A stretch of 64,000 bases of DNA from JALYXI01 sp963795835 (GCA_963795835.1 CAWCJC010000003.1:248001-312000), one strand, 5' to 3'; positions 26,116 through 36,216 are shown, numbered from the stretch's first letter. The notes: generated from the letters alone by a model not told the origin. A program made the numbers and translations.

Positions 26116-27003
26116 GTGAGACTTATTCAGTTCGGCTTACTGGCGGTGATGGCCGCCTTGGCTCAGGACCATCCTGCAAGTCTGGTGGTAACAGCGGAAG
26201 GACATCGGCAGAAAGAGGCTCCCGAGATCCAGAAGCAGGATGTAGTGGTGCATCTCGGTAAAGACACGGTTCCCGTCCTGGATTGGCGGCCAGCCAATGC
26301 CGGGCTCCAACTCATCTTGGCGATTGACGATGGGGCGGATTCCGATTTGGGAGTGCAGTTGAACGACTTGAAGAAGTTTATTCGGGAACAGCCCGCAGGC
26401 ACGGAAATCGGCGTCGACTATATGCGCAATGGAACGGTGATTCCGGCACATGCGTTGACTAGCGATCACGATGCGGCAGCACGGAGTTTGCGGCTGCCAA
26501 TCGGGCAGGCTGGCGTGGTCGGGAGTCCCTATGTGGCACTTTCGGAGTTAATCAAGAGGTGGGCTCCGTTTTCAGGACGGAGGGAAGTGCTGATGGTGAC
26601 AAGCGGGATTGATGGATTGTACTCCGGATACGATTTGCAGAACCCGTATCTGATGAAAGCGATTGATGACGCTCAAAAAGCCGGAATTCAGGTGCACTCC
26701 ATCTATTACGCGGGAGCGGGCCGCATAGGGCGCAGCTTCTATAACGTGAATTTGGGCCAGAGTTACCTGTCGCGTTTGGGGGATGAAACGGGTGGTGAAC
26801 CTTACTGGCAGGGATTTCAGAGTCCTGTATCTTTTCAGCCCTACCTGGAAGACCTGACAAAGCGGCTTGGTCACCAGTACGTCGTGACGTTTGCGCCCCG
26901 GAGCACGGAAAAAAGCGAGTTTGAGCAGGTAAAAGTAAGGACCGAAAAACCAGGCGCGGAGCTTACAGCTGCATCCCGGGTGTGGGTTCCTGTGGGCCGC
27001 TAG
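26116..27003 (+). CDS. Secreted VWA-like protein (acidobacterial type)
   Basis: 295 aa from a GTG two bases after der. A signal peptide (VRLIQFGLLAVMAALAQ) is followed by a von Willebrand A-like domain with QLILAIDDGADSDLGVQLNDL in place of the classical DxSxS site, then REVLMVTSGIDG and AGIQVHSIYYAG. Many such 'VWFA-related acidobacterial domain' proteins occur in this phylum; their function is unknown. The degenerate MIDAS (DDGAD) suggests weak or no metal binding. The 3' end overlaps the convergent MFS gene by 41 bases. Confidence 0.72.
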   Translation: MRLIQFGLLAVMAALAQDHPASLVVTAEGHRQKEAPEIQKQDVVVHLGKDTVPVLDWRPANAGLQLILAIDDGADSDLGVQLNDLKKFIREQPAGTEIGVDYMRNGTVIPAHALTSDHDAAARSLRLPIGQAGVVGSPYVALSELIKRWAPFSGRREVLMVTSGIDGLYSGYDLQNPYLMKAIDDAQKAGIQVHSIYYAGAGRIGRSFYNVNLGQSYLSRLGDETGGEPYWQGFQSPVSFQPYLEDLTKRLGHQYVVTFAPRSTEKSEFEQVKVRTEKPGAELTAASRVWVPVGR

Positions 27004-28348
27004 GTGCGTTGCCGAGCTTTACCTGTTTGAAGCCGCCTTGGCGGCGTTCATTCAGCCAAATCGCACCAAAAACGAAGAGCAGGATGGCAGGGAGAATAGC
27101 GACATAGCGGAAGCTGGTCTGCGCGGCAACGCCGAGGATCTCATTTAGGCGATCGGGCGGAAGCGCATTAAAGGCGGCGTCTCCGCCGGCCAGCTGGATT
27201 TTTGTGTTGTCGAAAATCTTACCCATTTGCGGCAGCACGAAGTAGATGGAAAGCGTTCCCGCCGTTCCCATGAGCCCCATGAGCAGCGCGCCTCCTCGAG
27301 GGAAACGCTCAGAGGCAGCGGCGAGCATTGTGGGCCACAGATAGCAAACGCCTACGCCCCAGACCGTGGCCGCGAGCAGGCCGGTGATGGGCGAATTGGC
27401 GACACTCAGAAGCAACAAGCCTAAGCTGCCAAGCAGACACGATACCCACAATAGGCCGACTGGCGAAAGTTTATGCGCCGCAGCCCCGGCGAAGTGCCGC
27501 ATTACGAACATGAGTCCGCTGACGTAGACCAAAAGCAGAATTCCTGGCATCTGAACGGTCCGGGACAGCGCGAGATCCACCCACTTTCCGGGTGCCAGTT
27601 CGGTCGCGGCGGTCAGGAACATCGCAAGGAACCAAACGATAAACATGGGGCGGCCCAACTCGGCAAACATCTGGCCGGTGGTGATGCCGGAAGCCTTCCG
27701 TTCCGTGGGCGGAAACTTGGTGCCGAGGCAGATACTGAGGAAGACCAGAGCCGGAATGAGAACCACGGCGAGCCGACCTTGCCAGTTAATGCCGAATTGG
27801 CCCAGGACAATGGAGGACAAGCCGCCGATGATCAGACCGCCTGGCCACCAGGCGTGCAGCGCGTTGAGCCGCTTCGTTTTCTCGTCTGGATAGAGCGTGA
27901 CGGTAAGCGGGTTGATCACGGTTTCCACCAAGCCCCAGGCAATGCCGGTGGTGATCATGCAGCCGTAAAGCAGCCAATAAATATTCGGCCCCTGCACCAG
28001 GTTTCCCGCAAAGATCTTGGCCGTGGTCCCGGCGATAAAACACACGCCGGAGAGCGCGAGCAGCCTTCCCATGCCCAGATAATCGAGCAGCGGACTTCCG
28101 ATCGCGATGGTGAACGCAAAGCCGAGGAACTCCACGCCCAGAATTGAGCCGATCATTTCAGCGGAGCGGAGACGGTCAAGGGGGTCGAAAAAGGTACGCT
28201 GAAGATCCCCCGCAACGGCAGTTTGAATTGCGGAACTCATGCCGGCAGTCACAAGCGCAATGACACTCAGAATAAAGATGCGCGATTTGTTGTACGCGGC
28301 GTGCCGGTCGGCGGCGGGCATGCCTACGGTAGCGGACGGTGTGGCCAT
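26963..28348 (-). CDS. MFS transporter, sugar-type
   Basis: 461 aa when started at the ATG at 28348; the open frame continues upstream, but those ~70 residues are the antisense of the neighbouring gene. Twelve predicted transmembrane helices are present, with an N-terminal half ending in WGLVETVINPLTVTLYPDEKTKRLNALHAWWPGGLIIGG. That loop resembles FucP-type or Acidobacteria/Planctomycete sugar MFS proteins. The substrate cannot be read from the sequence. It starts 19 bases after the phosphoribosyltransferase gene and probably shares its transcript. Confidence 0.85.
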   Translation of the reverse strand: MATPSATVGMPAADRHAAYNKSRIFILSVIALVTAGMSSAIQTAVAGDLQRTFFDPLDRLRSAEMIGSILGVEFLGFAFTIAIGSPLLDYLGMGRLLALSGVCFIAGTTAKIFAGNLVQGPNIYWLLYGCMITTGIAWGLVETVINPLTVTLYPDEKTKRLNALHAWWPGGLIIGGLSSIVLGQFGINWQGRLAVVLIPALVFLSICLGTKFPPTERKASGITTGQMFAELGRPMFIVWFLAMFLTAATELAPGKWVDLALSRTVQMPGILLLVYVSGLMFVMRHFAGAAAHKLSPVGLLWVSCLLGSLGLLLLSVANSPITGLLAATVWGVGVCYLWPTMLAAASERFPRGGALLMGLMGTAGTLSIYFVLPQMGKIFDNTKIQLAGGDAAFNALPPDRLNEILGVAAQTSFRYVAILPAILLFVFGAIWLNERRQGGFKQVKLGNAPSGPQEPTPGMQL

Positions 28349-28367
28349 GGAAGCGAAGCTCAGTATA

Positions 28368-29078
28368 CTACGCGCGAAATGCGCGCGGCTCGGCATCGAT
28401 GGTCGACTGGGAAAGCATCTGTCTGATTTCTTCGTCGAGAACCGGAGAGAAATCCACGTAGCAGCGGCGCACTGAGGAGAAAGCTGCAGGCGTTCGGGCA
28501 CAGATGACGGTGTCGGCCACTTTCGCGAGCTCGGAACAGACGTCGGCGGAGCCAACCGGGATAGCGGCGGTGATATGAGCGGGATTGAGCAGACGCAGTG
28601 CGCGAATTGCAGAACGCATCGTTAACCCAGTAGTCAGCCCGTCATCGACCACGATCACGGAGCGGCCTTGAATCGGTTCAGGGGTTCGGGACTGCCGATA
28701 CGAAAGCTCCCGCCTGGTGAGCTCGGCATGTTCGCGAGTCAGGATTGTCTCAAGCCCGGGGGAGTCTGCCGCGAGGCCGCCTTCAAGCGTGTAAATGCCC
28801 CCGCTTGCGACTGTGCCAACAGTCCGATACGGACATTCCGGCAAGGCGAACCTGCGAACCAGAAAGATATCTAGAGGGATGAGTAAGATTTTCGAGATCT
28901 CACAAGCAACCGGAACTCCTCCTCGCGGAAGAGCGAGAACAACGGGGTTGCGATTTAAACAGTGTTCGGGAATGAAGGTGGCGAGTGCCTGACCGGCTTC
29001 AATCCGATTTGCAAAGGAGGTAGATGAAGAATTATTTAGAAATACAGAAGAGCGGGAAAAGGCTGATGAAGAAGTCAC
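28368..29078 (-). CDS. Phosphoribosyltransferase-domain protein
   Basis: 236 aa from the only in-frame start (GTG at 29078). VIVVDDGLTTGLTM is the PRPP-binding loop of type I phosphoribosyltransferases, preceded by VVLALPRGGVPVACEISKILLIPLDIFLVRR, the standard N-terminal half of the 'predicted phosphoribosyltransferase' group. The substrate is unknown. The first ~22 residues (SSSAFSRSSVFLNNSSSTS) are low-complexity and unlike the family, so the real protein may begin near FANRIEAGQAL with a non-standard codon. MFS gene downstream. Confidence 0.8.
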   Translation of the reverse strand: MTSSSAFSRSSVFLNNSSSTSFANRIEAGQALATFIPEHCLNRNPVVLALPRGGVPVACEISKILLIPLDIFLVRRFALPECPYRTVGTVASGGIYTLEGGLAADSPGLETILTREHAELTRRELSYRQSRTPEPIQGRSVIVVDDGLTTGLTMRSAIRALRLLNPAHITAAIPVGSADVCSELAKVADTVICARTPAAFSSVRRCYVDFSPVLDEEIRQMLSQSTIDAEPRAFRA

Positions 29079-29204
29079 TTGGTTTGTACGAACGACGCTC
29101 CCACATGCTCAATTATCCAATAAAAAACTTGGATGGAGCAAATCACCAAAAGCATTGGATTGTGCGATTCGTCCCACCCTAGTACTTTCTCTGCTGTGTC
29201 TCGC

Positions 29205-29231
29205 TAAAGAATCGTCAGATTCAGCCGATCA
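29205..29231 (+). promoter_or_regulatory. Sigma-28 (FliA) promoter of the HD-GYP/GGDEF gene
   Basis: TAAAGAAT (29205-29212), an exact 11-base spacer and GCCGATCA (29224-29231) match the flagellar sigma-28 consensus TAAAGTTT-N11-GCCGATAA at 13 of 16 positions. It lies 32 bases before the ATG at 29264, in the otherwise gene-free 29079-29263 gap. It is the best FliA-type site in the window. Confidence 0.7.
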
Positions 29232-29263
29232 GACACATATCAGCCCGAAGAGCCCCTGACACA

Positions 29264-31642
29264 ATGACCGATCTCTCTTGGCGAGTCCGCAGCTACATCA
29301 CAATCATGGTTGTCGCGGCTTGCGTGGTTGTGGCTTGCTCTTTGCCTCAATGGAGCAGTAGCCAAAACTTTCGTTCCTGCCTCTACATGGTGGTTGCTCT
29401 CGCGGCGGCGAACCTAAAAGTTCGCTTGCCCGGAATCACAGGAGCCATGTCCGTCACCTTTGTCTTTGTGTTGATGGGGCTGCCGGACCTAAGTCTTCCC
29501 CAGGTAATCGGCGTGGGACTCGCGGGAACAGGTGGCACTCTTCTCTTTCGAGCGAAATCCCGCGACTGGGTGAAGCTGGCTTTTAACTTGGCGAGCAGCA
29601 TTCTGGCATCCGCCGCTTGTTTCGGCGTGTTTCATTCGGCGCTCCTGCAGGCGCAGAATAGCAGCCTCCCGATTCTGCTCCTCTTCGCTTCCGCTACCCA
29701 ATACCTCCTCAACACCGGGTCGATCTCGCTCGTGATTGCCATGACGGAGCACAAATCAGCATGGCATGTCTGGAAAGAGAGCTTTCTGTGGACGGCTTCC
29801 CACAATCTGGTGGGCGCAGGCATGGCGGCGGTGTTCCACGTTGAGGAGCGCTTTGCGGGTTGGGAGGCAACCCTGCTTACCATTCCGGTAGTCTGGCTGG
29901 TTTACCGATCGTACTCGATGCACCTGGAGCGTCTGGAATCCGCTCGGAAACACGCTCAGGAGATGGGAGATCTGCACTGGCGAACGATCGAAGCTCTGGC
30001 GCTCGCGATCGACGCGAAGGATGAGACAACCCATAACCATCTGCTGCGCGTAAAGGTGTACGCGACGGAAATCAGCAGGGAGTTGAACCTGGATGACTTG
30101 GAACTGCAGGCAATCCAGGCGGCGGCGCTGCTCCACGACATTGGGAAGCTGGCGGTACCGGAGCACATCATTTCGAAACCGGGCAGATTGACGCCAGAGG
30201 AATTCGAAAAGATGAAAGTCCACCCCGTTGTCGGAGCGGAGATTCTGGAGCGGGTCAGGTTCCCGTACCCCGTGGTACCCATTGTGCGGTCGCATCACGA
30301 GAAGTGGAACGGCAAAGGATATCCGGACGGCTTGAAGGGATCGGAAATTCCGATCGGGGCGCGAGTTCTGGCGGCGGTCGATTGTCTGGATGCCCTCGCA
30401 AGCGACCGGCAGTACCGGAAAGCATTACCGCTGAATGAAGCTATGGCGATTGTGGAGAAGGAATCGGGCCAGAGTTTCGATCCGGCGGTGGTGGCAATCC
30501 TGAAGCGCCGGTATGTTGAGTTGGAACGCATGGCAACCACCCAGCCGCTCGAGGAAGAGCCGAAGCTTTCGAAAAACGTAAAGGTCGATGCCGGCGAAGG
30601 CCCGGCTTCCGGCTATGCCGAGATGTGCGAGGTAAGCCCAAACCTGGGTCAGATCGACTTTCTGGAATCGATCACAGCGGCGCGGCGGGAGTTTCAATCC
30701 TTATTGCGCATTATCGAAGAACTAGGGACCTCGCTGAGTGTGGAAGAGACCTTAACGCTGCTCGGAACGCGCCTCAAGAAGATGATTCCTCACCATTCTT
30801 CGGCCGTCTTCGTACGGACCGGGGACCGCTTGGATCCAGTTCATACGGAGGGCGAGAAGGAGTGCTGGCGTCCTTCTACTCCTTTGATCGTGGGCGAGGG
30901 CTTGACGGGTTGGGTCGCGGAGAACCATCAGCCGATTGTGAATGGGAACCCGGCTGTAGAACCTGGCTACTACTGCGCAGGAAGGCCGTTGCTCTCCGCG
31001 ATTTCCGTTCCTTTGGAAGCGAACGGGGACGTGACCGCTCTTGTGACCCTGTACAGTGCGCACGCGAATGCGTTCACGCAGGACCACCTGCGCATCTTGC
31101 AACAGATCAGTCCCAAGGCGGGATTGTCGTTGGCCAATGCCTTGAAGCATGAACGAACGGCGGCGTTCGCGGCGACCGACGAGCTTACCGGGTTGCCAAA
31201 TACCCGCTCTCTGTCCTTGCACTTACAGGAGCGCCTCAGCGGACCGGCCGCGGCGGTGCTGATTCTAGACCTGGATGGCTTCAAGGGTGTGAACGATAGG
31301 TTTGGGCACCTGACAGGAAACCGTGTCCTGCGGCTGGTGAGCGAGGCGCTCCGGAAGGTGTTCCTTGAGGAGGATTATCTGGCGCGGATGGGCGGAGATG
31401 AATTCGTGGTGGTCATGCGGGATGGAACCTGCGTGGACGCGGCAATCGCCAGGCTGGATTTGTTGGTGAGGAAGATTGGGCAGCAGGTCTGCGGTACGGA
31501 TGGTTTGGCGGTCAGCGCGGGAGTGGCGTTCTATCCGGTGGATGGAGATTCGGCGGAGAAGCTCATTTCCGTCGCGGACCAACGGATGTATGCAACGAAA
31601 GAGGGGCGCCGGAAAGGCGCCCCTGAGACTTGCGTGGCATGA
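29264..31642 (+). CDS. Membrane c-di-GMP enzyme: sensor, HD-GYP, GAF, GGDEF
   Basis: 792 aa. Residues ~10-225 hold six to eight transmembrane helices (a MASE-like sensor). Next comes an HD-GYP phosphodiesterase domain (~238-420) with LLHDIGK (H291 D292) and HHEKWNGKGYPDGLKG. A GAF domain spans ~470-630 and a GGDEF cyclase domain ~640-785 with intact MGGDEF near residue 708. Both the synthetic and the degrading motifs look intact, so the enzyme may be bifunctional or switch between activities. A sigma-28 promoter upstream ties it to motility. The 3' end contains a perfect hairpin that may terminate the opposite operon. Confidence 0.93.
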   Translation: MTDLSWRVRSYITIMVVAACVVVACSLPQWSSSQNFRSCLYMVVALAAANLKVRLPGITGAMSVTFVFVLMGLPDLSLPQVIGVGLAGTGGTLLFRAKSRDWVKLAFNLASSILASAACFGVFHSALLQAQNSSLPILLLFASATQYLLNTGSISLVIAMTEHKSAWHVWKESFLWTASHNLVGAGMAAVFHVEERFAGWEATLLTIPVVWLVYRSYSMHLERLESARKHAQEMGDLHWRTIEALALAIDAKDETTHNHLLRVKVYATEISRELNLDDLELQAIQAAALLHDIGKLAVPEHIISKPGRLTPEEFEKMKVHPVVGAEILERVRFPYPVVPIVRSHHEKWNGKGYPDGLKGSEIPIGARVLAAVDCLDALASDRQYRKALPLNEAMAIVEKESGQSFDPAVVAILKRRYVELERMATTQPLEEEPKLSKNVKVDAGEGPASGYAEMCEVSPNLGQIDFLESITAARREFQSLLRIIEELGTSLSVEETLTLLGTRLKKMIPHHSSAVFVRTGDRLDPVHTEGEKECWRPSTPLIVGEGLTGWVAENHQPIVNGNPAVEPGYYCAGRPLLSAISVPLEANGDVTALVTLYSAHANAFTQDHLRILQQISPKAGLSLANALKHERTAAFAATDELTGLPNTRSLSLHLQERLSGPAAAVLILDLDGFKGVNDRFGHLTGNRVLRLVSEALRKVFLEEDYLARMGGDEFVVVMRDGTCVDAAIARLDLLVRKIGQQVCGTDGLAVSAGVAFYPVDGDSAEKLISVADQRMYATKEGRRKGAPETCVA
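31604..31626 (-). terminator. Hairpin, possible terminator of the rho operon
   Basis: AGGGGCGCC and GGCGCCCCT form a perfect 9-bp stem with a 5-base loop. On the minus strand it is followed by CTTTCGTT, a weak T-rich tract, 33 bases past the rho stop. It lies inside the last codons of the GGDEF gene on the other strand. Confidence 0.4.
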
Positions 31643-31658
31643 TGCTGCTGAGGAAGGT

Positions 31659-33200
31659 TTAGCCGCTCATTGCAGCGAGGAAATCGGAGTTGGCTTTCGT
31701 TTTTCCTAGCTTATCGAGCAGCAGCTCCATGGTTTCGACCGGGCTGAGCGGATTTAAGACTTTGCGGAGGATCCAAACGCGATTCAGTTCCTCGCGCGGC
31801 ATGAGAAGCTCTTCCTTACGAGTGCCACTCTTGTTGATATCGATGGCCGGAAAAACACGCTTATCGACAAGCTTACGTTCAAGGTGGATTTCCATGTTGC
31901 CCGTACCCTTGAACTCTTCGAAGATCACGTCGTCCATGCGGCTGCCCGTATCAATCAGCGCGGTGGCGATGATGGTGAGCGAACCGCCTTCCTCGATGTT
32001 CCGCGCCGCGCCGAAGAAGCGCTTGGGCCGCTGGAGAGCGTTGGAATCGACGCCGCCCGAGAGGACCTTCCCCGAGGGCGGAACAATGGTGTTGTAGGCG
32101 CGAGCCAGACGGGTAATGGAATCAAGCAGGATCACTACGTCTTTCTTGTGCTCGATCAGGCGCTTGGCCTTTTCGATAACCATTTCGGCGACCTGAACGT
32201 GGCGGGTTGCGGGTTCGTCGAAGGTGGAAGCGATGACTTCGCCGCGCACCGAACGCTGCATGTCGGTGACTTCTTCCGGGCGCTCATCGATCAGCAGAAC
32301 GATGAGCGAGACTTCCGGATGATTGGTCGTGACTGAATTCGCGATGTTCTGGAGGAGCATCGTCTTGCCAGTACGAGGAGGAGCGACGATCAGGCCGCGC
32401 TGGCCTTTTCCGATCGGCGCGAGAAGATCCATGACGCGTCCGGAGAAGTTCTCGCGCGTGGTTTCAAGCTTCAGGCGCTCATTGGGATAAAGCGGGGTGA
32501 GGTTATCGAAGAAGATCTTGTTGCGAGCTTCCTCAGGCGGTTCAAAGTTGATGGCGTCGACCTTGATCAGAGCGAAATAGCGTTCGCCTTCTTTCGGCGG
32601 ACGGATCTGGCCGGAGACGGTGTCTCCGGTACGCAAATCGAAGCGGCGAATCTGCGAGGGCGAGACGTAAACATCGTCAGGGCCAGGCAGGTAATTGTAT
32701 TCCGGGGCGCGGAGGAAGCCGAACCCATCCGGCAGACATTCCAGGACGCCTTCGGAAAAGATCAGACCGCTCTTTTCGGCTTGCATTTGCAGGATCTTAA
32801 AGATGAGTTCCTGCTTCCGGAGTCCGGCGGCACCAGCCACTTGTAAGTCTTTCGCGACCTGTCCAAGCTTTTGGATATTCATATCCTTGAGCTCGACCAG
32901 ATCGAGAGTGGGCGAACCGTTCTTGGCCTGGGCAGTCTTCCTGCGTTGAATATGGCTCGCGGTTGGGGCGGCAACCGGGGGGATTCCACCCTGATCCGCA
33001 CCAGTCAGCTCTGCGGCTTCCGCTTCGGCCGCGCGCACATTCATGGCTTGGTCGCTTAATTTCTCCTGCGGCCCGGGATCGATCTTGTCACCGTGGATTT
33101 TATCGGAAGAGGCGGCGCGTTCCGCATGCGGGGTCTTCGTCCCGTTCGCCGCCAGCGGCGGCGCTAGTTGTGTAGTCGAGTTTTCGTTATCGCTTGCCAA
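31659..33200 (-). CDS. rho: Rho transcription termination factor
   Basis: 513 aa from a TTG with GAGGG just upstream. Residues 1-~100 are a charged extension not found in E. coli Rho. After it come LDLVELKDMNIQKLGQVAKDL, the RNA-binding cold-shock-like domain with FSEGVLECLPDGFGFLR, and the ATPase with Walker A PPRTGKT, LIDERPEEVTDM and the Q/R loop region SGGVDSNALQRPKRFFGAARN. Rho is the hexameric helicase that ends transcription. The start lies 37 bases inside engB; a shorter form beginning later cannot be excluded. Confidence 0.95.
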   Translation of the reverse strand: MASDNENSTTQLAPPLAANGTKTPHAERAASSDKIHGDKIDPGPQEKLSDQAMNVRAAEAEAAELTGADQGGIPPVAAPTASHIQRRKTAQAKNGSPTLDLVELKDMNIQKLGQVAKDLQVAGAAGLRKQELIFKILQMQAEKSGLIFSEGVLECLPDGFGFLRAPEYNYLPGPDDVYVSPSQIRRFDLRTGDTVSGQIRPPKEGERYFALIKVDAINFEPPEEARNKIFFDNLTPLYPNERLKLETTRENFSGRVMDLLAPIGKGQRGLIVAPPRTGKTMLLQNIANSVTTNHPEVSLIVLLIDERPEEVTDMQRSVRGEVIASTFDEPATRHVQVAEMVIEKAKRLIEHKKDVVILLDSITRLARAYNTIVPPSGKVLSGGVDSNALQRPKRFFGAARNIEEGGSLTIIATALIDTGSRMDDVIFEEFKGTGNMEIHLERKLVDKRVFPAIDINKSGTRKEELLMPREELNRVWILRKVLNPLSPVETMELLLDKLGKTKANSDFLAAMSG

Positions 33201-33730
33201 ATTTCCCTCACTCCCCGGCCTGTGGCGGCCGAGAACGGCAGCGGGTCCGGCACGAGTTTCTTCACTCCCGCCATGGTTCGCTGTTGATCCGCTTGATTTA
33301 ATTTATCCATCTTGGTCACGATCACCAGATATTTTCGGTTCTGAGAATCCAACCAGTCTTTGAGTCCTAGGTCCTTCTCCATCCAGCCGCGCCGGGCATC
33401 CAGCACCAGAAATGAGAGAAGAAGGGTGTGGCGAAGTTCCAGATATTGATCGATCAGTTCCTTCCACTGATTCTGGAAGCCTTTGGGGACACGGGCGTAT
33501 CCATATCCAGGTAAATCGACGAAGTAGGTTCTTCCTTCCACCCGGTAAAAGTTGATGGTTTGGGTGCGACCGGGAGTGCTGCTGGTGAACGCCAACTTCT
33601 TTTGGCCGATAAGGGCATTGATGAGGCTGGATTTGCCAACGTTACTACGGCCCAGAAAGGCGATTTCCGGGAGCCCGTCGGAAGGGAACTGCTCGGGCTG
33701 GTTTGCACTAATTACAAACTCCGCTACCAA
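33164..33730 (-). CDS. engB: EngB (YsxC/YihA), ribosome-biogenesis GTPase
   Basis: 188 aa from a TTG. The single G domain has P-loop G27RSNVGKS34, TPGRTQTINFYRV (G2), DLPGYGYARVPK (G3) and TKMDKL (G4). EngB acts late in large ribosomal subunit assembly. It follows lon, the common tig-clp-lon-engB order. The 3' end overlaps rho by 37 bases. Confidence 0.95.
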   Translation of the reverse strand: MVAEFVISANQPEQFPSDGLPEIAFLGRSNVGKSSLINALIGQKKLAFTSSTPGRTQTINFYRVEGRTYFVDLPGYGYARVPKGFQNQWKELIDQYLELRHTLLLSFLVLDARRGWMEKDLGLKDWLDSQNRKYLVIVTKMDKLNQADQQRTMAGVKKLVPDPLPFSAATGRGVREIWQAITKTRLHN

Positions 33731-33759
33731 GAGTCTACACCAAATCCAGCCTCAAAAGG

Positions 33760-36160
33760 TTAATGAGCCCTTTCTTCAGCGGAAGAAAGGTAATCCATGG
33801 GCGTGGGGGCAGGAAGAGGAAGCGCAATCGGTTCGCGTTCCAGCGCAATCCGAAGGACCTCGTCCATCGAATCGACGAAGTGTAGCTTCATGACATTGCG
33901 CAGAGTCTGCGGAATGTCAGGAAGGTCTTTCTCGTTATCCTTCGGCATGATGGCTTCGTTGATCCCGTGGCGGTGAGCAGCCAGCAGTTTCTCCTTGAGT
34001 CCGCCGATCGGAAGAACTTTGCCGCGCAATGTGATTTCGCCGGTCATGGCAATATCGCCGCGAACCGGGATATTCGTGAGCGCGCTGCAGATGGTGGTGG
34101 CCATGGTGATGCCGGCGGATGGCCCATCTTTCGGAATCGCACCTTCGGGAATGTGAAGGTGGATATCGAGATTGCGGTAAAAGTCACGGGGCAGCCCGAG
34201 TTGATGGGAGCGGGACCGGACGTAGCTCAGGGCAGCCTGCGCGGACTCCTGCATCACCTCGCCGAGTTTGCCGGTGACGGTGAGCTTACCCTTGCCTTCC
34301 ATCAGCGTGGCTTCCGTGGTGAGGATCTGGCCGCCGACTTCGGTCCAGGCCAAACCGGTTGCCGCGCCAACCGCGTTCTTCTTGTTGGTTTCGAGATCGC
34401 GATACTTTAGCGGTCCGAGCAGCTCGATCAGCTTTTCGGTGTTCACGACCACGGGGCCGGACTTTCTGTCGCTATCCACGAATTTGCGGGCGACTTTACG
34501 GCAGACGTTACCGATTTCGCGCTCCAGGTTCCGAACACCAGCCTCGCGGGTGTAGTACTGAACCAAGCCGTTGATCCCATCGTCGGTGAATTCGATTTCT
34601 TTCGGGGAAAGGCCCGTCTGTTCCAGCTGTTTGCGCACCAGGAATCTTCGGGCGATTTCCTGCTTTTCGAGCTCGGTATAGCCGGAAAGCCGGATCACTT
34701 CCATACGGTCCTGGAGAGCGGCCGGAATGGTGTGAAGCACATTCGCAGTGGCAATAAAGAAAACCTGGCTGAGATCGTACTCTACATCGAGGTAGTGGTC
34801 GACGAACATGAAGTTCTGTTCGGGATCGAGAACTTCGAGCAGCGCAGAGGAGGGATCGCCGCGGAAATCCATCGCCATTTTGTCGATTTCATCGAGCATG
34901 AAAACCGGATTCTTAGTGCCGGCTTTCTTCATCATCTGGATCACCTGGCCGGGAAGGGCGCCGATATAGGTGCGCCGATGGCCGCGGACTTCGGCTTCAT
35001 CACGGACGCCGCCGAGCGACATGCGGACGAATTTGCGGCCTGTGGCTTTCGCCACGGACATGCCGAGCGAGGTCTTACCTACGCCGGGAGGTCCGACAAA
35101 ACAAAGAATGGAACCCTTGGGATTCTTGACCAGGCGGCGAACGGCAAGGAATTCAAGAATACGATCCTTGATCTTCTCCAAACCGTAGTGATCGGCTTCG
35201 AGAACCTGTTCGGCGAACTTCAGATCGCGGATTTCCTTCGAGCGCTTTCTTCCACGGTACAGCGAGAAGCCAGTCGAGATAGTTGCGGGAAACGGTGGAT
35301 TCGGCCGACATGGGTGGCATGTTTTCAAGCCGCTTCAGTTCCGCGTTGGCCTTTTCGGAGGCATCGACCGTCATCCCAGCGGTTTCAATGCGCTTTTTTA
35401 GCTCATCGATTTCGCTCTTTTCACCGCGGCCGAGTTCCTTCTGGATTGCCTTGATCTTTTCGTTGAGGTAGTACTCTTTTTGAGCCTTTTCCATCTGGCG
35501 CTTCACGCGGCCCTGGATGGTGCGATCGACGTTCAGCTTCTCAATTTCGATATCGAGCATTTCGGCCACGCGGGTGAGGCGGTCGATGGGATCGAAAACT
35601 TCGAGAAGGTCCTGCTTTTCTTCAATGGTGAGCTGAAGATTCGCGCCTACCGTGTCCGAGAGCTTGCCAGGATCATCCACGCGGATGGCGGAGATCATCT
35701 GCTCATAGTTCAGGTTTTGACTCAGCTTGACGTACTGTTCGAAGAGGGTGGTGACGCGGCCGACCAGAGCTTCCAGTTGGGTGCCGGCTTCGATTTTGTA
35801 GTTGTTGGTGCGCACGACCGCGCGGAAAAAGCCGTCTTCGTCAGAAACGGAGATAACTTTGGCGCGTTCGACGCCTTCGACCAAAACTTTGATGTTGCCG
35901 TCCGGAAGCTTGAGGCTCTGAACGATGTTCACGACAGTGCCGACGCTATAAATTTCGGCGGGCGAGGGTTCATCGATCGACGCATCGTGCTGGGTGGCAA
36001 GGAAGATCTGTTTGGTGCTCGCCATGGCCTCTTCGAGGGCGCGGACACTGGATTCGCGGCCCACGACGAAGGGCGTCATCATATAAGGAAAAATGACGAC
36101 GTCGCGAATGGGCATCATCGGTAAGCGTTTGGTGTCGGATTTTTCTTTTGAGGTAAGCAT
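33760..36160 (-). CDS. lon: Lon ATP-dependent protease (frame broken once)
   Basis: About 799 aa when read across a break near 35245, the normal Lon length. The first frame gives the LON substrate-binding domain (LPMMPIRDVVIFPYMMTPFVVGR) through RNYLDWLLAVPWKK and then drifts. The second frame resumes RSKEIRDLKFAEQVLEADHYGLEKIKDRILEFLAV, with Walker A GPPGVGKTS, and ends in the protease domain with catalytic S~681 (KDGPSAG) and K~722 (GGLKEKL). Removing one G from the minus-strand aagaaagcgctc joins both. Lon degrades misfolded and regulatory proteins. Two Lon fragments are unlikely to be the natural state. Downstream of clpX, upstream of engB. Confidence 0.93.
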
Positions 36161-36216
36161 GGATTTCAGAGGGAGTGCGAGGCGGGCGGGAGATGCGGAA
36201 CCTTGGGGGTTCCGGT

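Noticed and set aside
29024..29182. A 52-aa open frame (MKNYLEIQK...) preceded by AAAGGAGG on the plus strand.
   Set aside because: The spacing to the ATG is only three bases, the protein has no recognisable feature, and it overlaps the 5' part of the phosphoribosyltransferase gene on the other strand.
33200..33300. A TTG start for rho inside engB as an annotation error.
   Set aside because: A GAGGG ribosome-binding site sits just upstream and overlaps of this kind occur throughout the window. I keep it but note the uncertainty.
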